Shown here piece by piece: positions 59,464-64,000 of a stretch of 64,000 nt of DNA. A model generated the notes under the pieces. The model had not been told where the DNA came from. It made no database searches and was given only the letters and a program-made list of their open reading frames with translations. The translations under genes and the position numbers were made by a program. The stretch is from Enterococcus sp. BWR-S5. Its GTDB lineage: Bacteria > Bacillota > Bacilli > Lactobacillales > Enterococcaceae. Location: contig NZ_JADOEQ010000019.1 in assembly GCF_016745255.1 (NCBI RefSeq), positions 19,510-83,509 on the forward strand, read 5' to 3'. Each line of letters starts with the position of its first letter. The stretch's first letter is position 1.

Positions 59464-59676
59464 TCAACTTGCTTGTGTCACATTCTCTCCTTCAGCTATA
59501 TTCAAAATAATAAATTGATTACTATCAGTGGATAATTTAGTGACCTCAAATTTACATGTATATAGCAATTTTGACATGTCAGACAACACCCCTTTGAACA
59601 AATCATAGTCTTCCGCATCAACTATCTGAACTAGTCTATCTTTATCAATCAGAGATAAAATTTCCTTCAGTTCCAT
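59464..59676 (-). CDS. hypothetical protein, 70 residues
   Basis: Starts MELKEILSLIDKDRLVQIVD and ends IAEGENVTQAS. The ATG follows GAGGAG. No family recognised. A 114-base gap separates it from the next gene downstream. Confidence 0.7.
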   Translation of the reverse strand: MELKEILSLIDKDRLVQIVDAEDYDLFKGVLSDMSKLLYTCKFEVTKLSTDSNQFIILNIAEGENVTQAS

Positions 59677-59691
59677 TTTGATAATCTCCTC

Positions 59692-60057
59692 TCATAAACC
59701 TTCATTTTTTTTATAAAAAGAAATTGAATACTTGCTTTTTTTTGAATTGTAAAGCAGATTTACATAGTCGTTAAAATCTTCGACTTTCTCATAGTAATTG
59801 TCCTTCTTACAAAAAATTATGCCATTCTTATCCAAAATTTCATGGGCTTCAAGATTACTGATTTTGAGATAACTATAACTTGATTCTTCAACTAATTTTC
59901 GATAGTTCAAGTTGACATTTGGAAACAAATTATCATTTAGTACCTGAATCAGCTCAATGACTTCTAATCGCTCGATTTCTCCTGATTTCTCATATACAAA
60001 AATTTTCTGATTAGAAAATTCATGTTTAGTTATTCGAACACTTCCATTATCAAACAT
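59692..60057 (-). CDS. hypothetical protein, 121 residues
   Basis: Starts MFDNGSVRITKHEFSNQKIF, continues RLEVIELIQVLNDNLFPNVN and ends SISFYKKNEGL. GAGGGAG precedes the ATG. Mixed alpha/beta. No family recognised. Confidence 0.7.
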   Translation of the reverse strand: MFDNGSVRITKHEFSNQKIFVYEKSGEIERLEVIELIQVLNDNLFPNVNLNYRKLVEESSYSYLKISNLEAHEILDKNGIIFCKKDNYYEKVEDFNDYVNLLYNSKKSKYSISFYKKNEGL

Positions 60058-60093
60058 ATCCTAATCTCCCTCTCTTATACCTTCGTTTTTATT

Positions 60094-61011
60094 TCATAGC
60101 AATGCTTCAAAAATTGCTTCGAATTTTGGCACAGGAATACTATTGCCGCTCTGTTTATATAATGGCATTTTGAATCGACCTCTCCGTTCATGGACTGCTG
60201 CAGCTCTGAAAAAATCTTCATCACTATATCCCTGCAGGCGCCAGCATTCCAATTCTGTTAGATATCGGTACCGGTCACCACAGTCTATTATCTGCGCTGG
60301 ACTTCTGTCCTGCCTTGTTGTGATTGTATAGGCGAAATCTTCAATTACAGTCGCTCGACGTAAACCTTTTTTACCAATTGCGGCTAATATACTTGGCTGA
60401 GTAACTGTATAGGCCTCATCAACTTCAGAATTATCTTGTAAATATTCCTTGATATGTTTCATTGCTGTCCGTTTAAGCTTCGAAAAATCAAATCTGTGAC
60501 CTTGAATGGATATCGTAAAAATCCTCCTCCGTGCTTGTGGTAGGCCGAAATCACGAGCATCCAGGATTTCAACAGAATTTGTGTAGCCTAACGCTTCCAT
60601 ACATTCTAAATATTTTTGAAATGCTCCTTTTGATTTTTTTACTGTTAGGACACCAGGAACATTTTCCCAAATAACAATTTTCGGACGCCACACTCCCATG
60701 TTCTCAAAAACCTCTATCGACTTGAACAGAAGGCTTGATCTAGTTCCTGATTCAGCAATCATCCCAGCACGACCCCCGATAACAGAATTATCCTGACAAG
60801 GGCTCCCGTGAATAGCTGCATCAGGCCTCAAATTCCAAGTGACGACTGATTGAGTTTTGTAGGGTAAATCTTCTGCAAACATAGCATTGTAACTATTCAC
60901 CGCATCCTGATCAATTTCTACATAGTCAATCGCTTTTACAGGTATTCCTAAATTGCGTAACGCAATCCGCGGAGAACCAATACCGCCATATAATTCAAGC
61001 ATTTGTAGCAC
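60094..61011 (-). CDS. DNA C5-cytosine methyltransferase
   Basis: A 305-residue methylase of the phage type. Motif I is MLELYGGIGSPRIALRNLG, motif IV GSPCQDNS with the catalytic Cys, motif VI VIWENVPGVL, motif VIII LPQARRRIFTI, and motif X QSGNSIPVPKFEAIF. The target-recognition region is about 70 residues (residues ~195-265). The GTG at 61011 follows GGGAGG; an ATG two codons later is possible. No restriction enzyme lies beside it, so it is probably a protective orphan methylase of a phage or plasmid. Confidence 0.95.
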   Translation of the reverse strand: MLQMLELYGGIGSPRIALRNLGIPVKAIDYVEIDQDAVNSYNAMFAEDLPYKTQSVVTWNLRPDAAIHGSPCQDNSVIGGRAGMIAESGTRSSLLFKSIEVFENMGVWRPKIVIWENVPGVLTVKKSKGAFQKYLECMEALGYTNSVEILDARDFGLPQARRRIFTISIQGHRFDFSKLKRTAMKHIKEYLQDNSEVDEAYTVTQPSILAAIGKKGLRRATVIEDFAYTITTRQDRSPAQIIDCGDRYRYLTELECWRLQGYSDEDFFRAAAVHERRGRFKMPLYKQSGNSIPVPKFEAIFEALL

Positions 61012-61078
61012 TTGTTTAATACCTCCCCTATATCAATGAGTGGTTACTACGTGTTGCAGCAACCACTCCTCACTGAAA

Positions 61079-61546
61079 TTATTTCACTTGAATCAAAGGC
61101 GCAAATTCCTTGAATTTGATAGCTTCTTTATGTGTCTCAAAATCCAGATATTCACCTATCATATAGACATTTTTCTGTCTGTTTTCCTTTTTATAGGTTT
61201 TATTCAAATATTTGGCAACATCTTTTGCTTCATCCATATTTCTAGGCGGACAATCATGATAAGTTTCTCCACTCCAATACGTCCAGTCAATTTCATATTC
61301 AGTTTTTGAACGATATCCTAGCGAATATTCTTCTACCCACATCCAGTATGTTAATTGTTTAAGCTCAGATGCCCCGCAAGCGAAACCATGATTATATCCA
61401 TCCTCACTGTCAACAAATACTCTATATGAATCTACATCCAATCTATGTGTGATTATACCTACATTGATTTTAGCGTCTGTATACTTTCTGATTTCTTCAT
61501 TCAGCTCTTCATCAATTATTCCTACTCAATCTCCAATTTTTAGCAT
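61079..61546 (-). pseudogene. hypothetical gene with an early in-frame TGA
   Basis: GGAGGAAAAG precedes an ATG at 61546 that reads MLKIGD, TGA (61528-61526), VGIIDEELNEEIRKYTDAKI, NVGIITHRLDVDSYRVFVDS and on to FKEFAPLIQVK, 155 codons. Only the single TGA breaks an otherwise clean frame. Translation could restart at a TTG at 61441. Family unknown; the C-terminal part is rich in Tyr, Trp and Lys (YWMWVEEYSLGYRSKTEYEI). Confidence 0.65.
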
Positions 61547-61584
61547 TTCTTTTCCTCCAATAGTTACGAATTTATTTAGTAGTT

Positions 61585-61896
61585 TCAGTCAAAACTAATT
61601 ACCTTCATTGACTCAGGTAGCACCATCAATTTGTTAAGTTCCAGAAACTGATCACAATCTATTTCAAGCAAGCCTGATAAGCTGTCAATGTGGACGATAT
61701 TTTTCACCGCTTCATCCAAGTTATTATATATGCCTATTCTCTCAATCATATCTTCATCAATATCCTGATAATCTATTGATAAATTTTTCTTCATCCATTC
61801 AAATACCATCAAAATTTCGATTAATGTGATTCCCAATTCAGCTGTTTTAACCAGTATGTCCGTAAATGATAAGCTAACTATTTCAAGTGATTTCAT
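61585..61896 (-). CDS. hypothetical protein, 103 residues, divergent from the HTH gene
   Basis: Starts MKSLEIVSLSFTDILVKTAE; helical and acidic, ends LPESMKVISFD. AAGGAAGGGG precedes the ATG. It shares the operator region 61932-62013 with the opposite gene at 62032, so both are probably regulated together. No family recognised. Confidence 0.75.
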   Translation of the reverse strand: MKSLEIVSLSFTDILVKTAELGITLIEILMVFEWMKKNLSIDYQDIDEDMIERIGIYNNLDEAVKNIVHIDSLSGLLEIDCDQFLELNKLMVLPESMKVISFD

Positions 61897-61931
61897 ACGT
61901 TTCCCCTTCCTTAACTCTCTATAATTATTAG

Positions 61932-62013
61932 ACCATTACTTGCATACCATTACAAGTAACTTGTTGCTATTTACTTTAATTTGATATATAGTAATTAGTA
62001 TGCAAGTAATGGT
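61932..62013. promoter_or_regulatory. operator with 16-bp inverted repeats between two divergent genes
   Basis: ACCATTACTTGCATAC (61932-61947) and GTATGCAAGTAATGGT (61998-62013) are perfect reverse complements 50 bases apart. A further half-site CCATTACAAGTAAC follows the left one. The right one overlaps the ribosome-site region of the HTH gene. A typical layout for autoregulation by the small HTH protein. Confidence 0.75.
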
Positions 62014-62031
62014 ATAAAGGAGTTGTTAAAT

Positions 62032-62271
62032 TTGAAAATAGACACTAATAATCCAACGGAACGTACTGCGATTCAGCAATGGATCACGGATAATTTACTT
62101 TCTACTGAAGACGCTGCGAAAATTACTGGTCAGACAATTAATGCTTTTAGACAGTCAGTTAAATTACGATTAGTTGAACCCTTCTTCGAAAGTGAAGGAA
62201 AGGGACCAGCCAAGGTACGCCTGTACTTAAAAGCTGATATGGAAAACTATGCTAAAAATAAAAGAAAATAG
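62032..62271 (+). CDS. small helix-turn-helix protein
   Basis: A 79-residue protein. The TTG at 62032 is chosen since AAAGGAG lies nine bases upstream; an earlier TTG touches the ribosome site. It begins MKIDTNNPTERTAIQQWITD, and LSTEDAAKITGQTINAFRQS forms an HTH of the excisionase/MerR style. KVRLYLKADMENYAKNKRK ends it. It probably binds the palindrome in its own promoter. Confidence 0.75.
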   Translation: MKIDTNNPTERTAIQQWITDNLLSTEDAAKITGQTINAFRQSVKLRLVEPFFESEGKGPAKVRLYLKADMENYAKNKRK

Positions 62272-62278
62272 TTAAGAA

Positions 62279-62319
62279 AAAGAACGATCAATTCTTCTAG
62301 AATCGATTGTTCTTTTTTG
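62279..62319 (+). terminator. terminator below the HTH gene
   Basis: AAGAACGATCAATTCT-TCT-AGAATCGATTGTTCTT with TTTT after it: 15 of 16 pairs, one wobble. Confidence 0.85.
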
Positions 62320-62329
62320 GTTGCATTTG

Positions 62330-62745
62330 CCCACGTGGTCAAATACTGCGCTATGCATCTGTCAAGATCCGTTCATGATCTCGTCCCCCTTCAGACGTCG
62401 ATCAGTTCTCTTTACGCTGCGCTTATCTTGACTGCTGTATTCTCCCAGCAGACGCTGGGAGACCGCTCTTTATTCTAATGACAGCTGCCTGCGGCTGCTG
62501 TCACCCACGTCGTCCGGAGACGACGCGGGACCCGAAGGTCAAACCCTCTTCAGATATTTATTTTTTATTCGATCCTACAGCAGCGGAGCTGCTTATACTA
62601 CAGATTCCTAAGTGACGCAATGGAAGTACACCTAACAGCTGCATACAACTAGCAGTTGTTGCAGCTGTATAGCCTTTGCGTCTCTTTCTTCTCTGTAGTC
62701 TATACGGATCAAATCAAATAAAAAATAAAAACATCTGAAGGTAAT
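62330..62745. ncRNA. hairpin-dense segment, candidate large structured RNA
   Basis: No open frame, higher GC than all neighbours, and an exceptional density of stems: GTCAAGAT/ATCTTGAC (62361/62425), TCTCCCAGC-AGAC-GCTGGGAGA (62441-62462), GACAGC...GCTGTC (62480-62502), CGTCGTC-CGGA-GACGACG within CCC/GGG (62504-62529), AGCAGC-GGA-GCTGCT (62579-62593), ACAGCTGCA/TGCAGCTGT enclosing ACAACT-AGC-AGTTGT (62635-62668), all inside GACGCAA/TTGCGTC and an outer ~25-bp stem (62548-62575 with 62706-62740). On the minus strand the CGTCGTC stem is closed by a UNCG-type loop. Alternatives are a replication origin or packaging site. Confidence 0.5.
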
Positions 62746-62771
62746 AACCTTTAGAAGAAGGAGCGATTTGT

Positions 62772-63272
62772 ATGGGTTACACAACAGATTTTTCAGGAGA
62801 ATTCACACTTGATAGAAAACTCGATCCTGAAACACACAAATTTTTGAAAGGTCTTGCATCAACACGACGAATGAAACGTGATCCGGAGAAACTAGAAGAA
62901 CTTGGTTTTAAAGGACCTTTTGGACCGGAAGGAGCATTCTTTGTTGAAGACAATGGTTCCCTTGGACAAGACATGGCAGGAGAAAGCATTGTTGAATATA
63001 ATATCCCTCCGGAAACTCAACCTAGCCTGTGGTGTCAATGGGAACCTAATGAAGAAGGAACAGCAATAGTTTGGGACCAAGGAGAAAAGTTCTATTGTTA
63101 CGTCGAATGGATTAAATACATTATTGATTCCATACTCACACCAAAAGGATACATTTTGAACGGGATTGTTCATTACTCCGGTGAAGATATGTATGATATT
63201 GGTTCAATCATTGTCAGAAATAGCAGGGTTTCCGAATTTGATGGAATTTTCTTAGAACAACTTGCCAACTAA
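62772..63272 (+). CDS. phage-type hypothetical protein, 166 residues
   Basis: Starts MGYTTDFSGEFTLDRKLDPE, a beginning shared by many phage and plasmid proteins of unknown function. Contains GPFGPEGAFFVEDNG, PSLWCQWEPNEEGTAIVWDQ and YCYVEWIKYIIDSILTPKGY, GYILNGIVHYSGED. Soluble. AGAAGGAG precedes the ATG. Followed after 19 bases by another gene of the same unit. Confidence 0.85.
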   Translation: MGYTTDFSGEFTLDRKLDPETHKFLKGLASTRRMKRDPEKLEELGFKGPFGPEGAFFVEDNGSLGQDMAGESIVEYNIPPETQPSLWCQWEPNEEGTAIVWDQGEKFYCYVEWIKYIIDSILTPKGYILNGIVHYSGEDMYDIGSIIVRNSRVSEFDGIFLEQLAN

Positions 63273-63291
63273 ACAATTAGGAGTGAATATA

Positions 63292-63873
63292 ATGACTATG
63301 AAAAAAATTTCCGTAACAAATTTTGATTTAGAGAAAGCGATCCGCGAGAACTGGAATCCTGAAAAATTTTCTATTGGTGACGATATTTTAAGTATTGAAG
63401 CCATTTTTGGTGAACGATTGTACGAACTCCAATTATTTGCATACTGGCAGAACGACGACGATACAGCCGATTACTTTGAAATGAACATTGTAAGAAAGAT
63501 ACCATTTTATTATGGAGAAAAACATGAAACTGACTACGATATTGATGGTATACACAATTATGAATTTGATATCGATCAGTACCGAAATCACAGTAAACTG
63601 CAATTGATCCACGATCTCACTCTCTTTTTACTGAATACTCTCTCAAACGAAGAATTTTCTCACCTAGACTATTTCCTTGAGGACGAAAAAAGTCAGTGGT
63701 TCAGTAAGAGAACACTTTTTTACAACAAGGAACACTGTGGGTCAGCGTTTAGGAATTGGCGCAGTGAGCCAACTAATACAACAGCTGATCTTGTCGTTCA
63801 TCTAATGAACTACATGGAAGAATTGGGTCAAGCATTTCATGTATTGGATTTTAACAATATAGATACCTATTAA
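63292..63873 (+). CDS. hypothetical protein, 193 residues
   Basis: The ATG at 63292 follows TAGGAGTG with proper spacing; a longer frame from 63262 overlaps the previous gene. Starts MTMKKISVTNFDLEKAIREN; contains LYELQLFAYWQNDDDTADYF and LIHDLTLFLLNTLSNEEFSH. Acidic and soluble. No family recognised. Ends at a strong terminator, so it closes the operon. Confidence 0.8.
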   Translation: MTMKKISVTNFDLEKAIRENWNPEKFSIGDDILSIEAIFGERLYELQLFAYWQNDDDTADYFEMNIVRKIPFYYGEKHETDYDIDGIHNYEFDIDQYRNHSKLQLIHDLTLFLLNTLSNEEFSHLDYFLEDEKSQWFSKRTLFYNKEHCGSAFRNWRSEPTNTTADLVVHLMNYMEELGQAFHVLDFNNIDTY

Positions 63874-63906
63874 AAAGCCACCCGCATAGCGGGTGGCTTT
63901 TTAATA
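63872..63906 (+). terminator. strong terminator closing the operon
   Basis: AAAGCCACCCGC-ATA-GCGGGTGGCTTTTTAA: 12-bp GC-rich stem and T-run. Confidence 0.92.
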
Positions 63907-63930
63907 GCCCTAGAAGGGCTCATTACTTGC

Positions 63931-63954
63931 TGCTCCCTTCAAGGGAGCTTTTTA
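63931..63954 (+). terminator. second terminator-like hairpin
   Basis: GCTCCCTT-CA-AGGGAGC with TTTTT after it. An additional AGCCCT/AGGGCT hairpin lies at 63907-63921. No gene follows before the window edge. Confidence 0.7.
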
Positions 63955-64000
63955 AGAGACCGCCAACCGCTATCTCTCTATTTTTTTCTAGTATTTATTT

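Larger units (their letters stand above)
57284..60090 (-). repeat. recurring leader motif before most genes of this run
   Basis: On the minus strand a motif close to AAYGACGGTTTATGAGA followed by GGGRGA stands in the gaps near 57290, 57540, 58300, 58465, 58708, 58808, 59050, 59365, 59695 and 60075. In most cases it is 5-20 bases before a start codon and supplies the ribosome site. The first half is often a small dyad (AAACG-AC-CGTTT at 59050). At 57290 and 58808 the motif remains where a gene is missing or broken. Confidence 0.7.

Noticed and set aside
62340..62720. tRNA or rRNA in the GC-richer segment
   Set aside because: No cloverleaf with anticodon and T-loop words, and no rRNA core sequences; the stems do not fit either.

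Overview
The window looks like accessory-rich chromosome, or chromosome with integrated elements, from a low-GC Gram-positive coccus, most probably an Enterococcus. The clues are a WxL/csc cell-surface locus, strong AGGAGG ribosome sites, mannose-family PTS genes, and enterococcal-type IS200, ISL3, IS110 and Tn3-family debris. No rRNA, tRNA or CRISPR array was seen.

Layout. 1-4.7 kb: reactive-sulfur genes. A CoA-disulfide-reductase/rhodanese (cut by the left edge) and a single-domain rhodanese face a four-domain CoA-disulfide-reductase/rhodanese/TusA/DsrE-like fusion; both promoters carry ATACC...GGTAT dyads. 4.75-7.1 kb: a decayed TniA/TniB-type transposon module next to an intact serine resolvase with res-like repeats. 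7.9-20.3 kb: a WxL (csc-type) surface locus on the minus strand. It encodes a large lectin-like WxL protein, a small sortase-anchored protein, two small WxL proteins, a DUF916/DUF3324 WxL-interacting protein, a two-TM protein, two signal-peptidase-like proteins (one lacking both catalytic residues), a YfhO-type membrane protein and a winged-helix regulator. 20.8-28.7 kb: a graveyard of insertion sequences, a decayed glgD-glgA pair and a histidine phosphatase. 28.7-35.3 kb: M20 deacylase, universal stress protein, a decayed polymorphic toxin with its presumed immunity gene, and a duplicated block (27.5-28.7 kb and 33.5-35.0 kb) that carries a small-RNA-like unit, a zinc-ribbon protein, an HTH-like protein and a DUF2680-type secreted protein. 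35.8-45.3 kb: a ten-gene PTS and sugar-acid operon enclosed by a 104-bp inverted repeat, with a broken resolvase on one side and a broken Tn3-family transposase on the other. 45.3-49.8 kb: small unknown genes, a cupin, a tyrosine recombinase and an HTH-like gene. 50.2-56.4 kb: two divergent secreted multidomain enzymes (an ADP-ribosylglycohydrolase-fold protein and a GDSL/SGNH esterase) that share a nearly identical 426-bp carbohydrate-binding module in inverted orientation. 57-64 kb: prophage- or plasmid-like small genes, most preceded by a recurring leader motif, with a C5-cytosine methyltransferase, a frameshifted nuclease-like gene and a hairpin-dense, relatively GC-rich 0.4-kb segment that may be a structured RNA.

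How the genes fit together. The sulfur genes probably detoxify persulfides under a CsoR/CstR-like repressor encoded elsewhere. The WxL locus should build a cell-wall-attached protein complex. The PTS operon should import and phosphorylate a sugar acid or keto sugar and cleave it with KDPG-type and DHDPS-type aldolases. The two secreted enzymes probably act on host or microbial glycans or glycoconjugates. Much of the rest is mobile-element debris. All functions are read from sequence patterns; no database search was possible.
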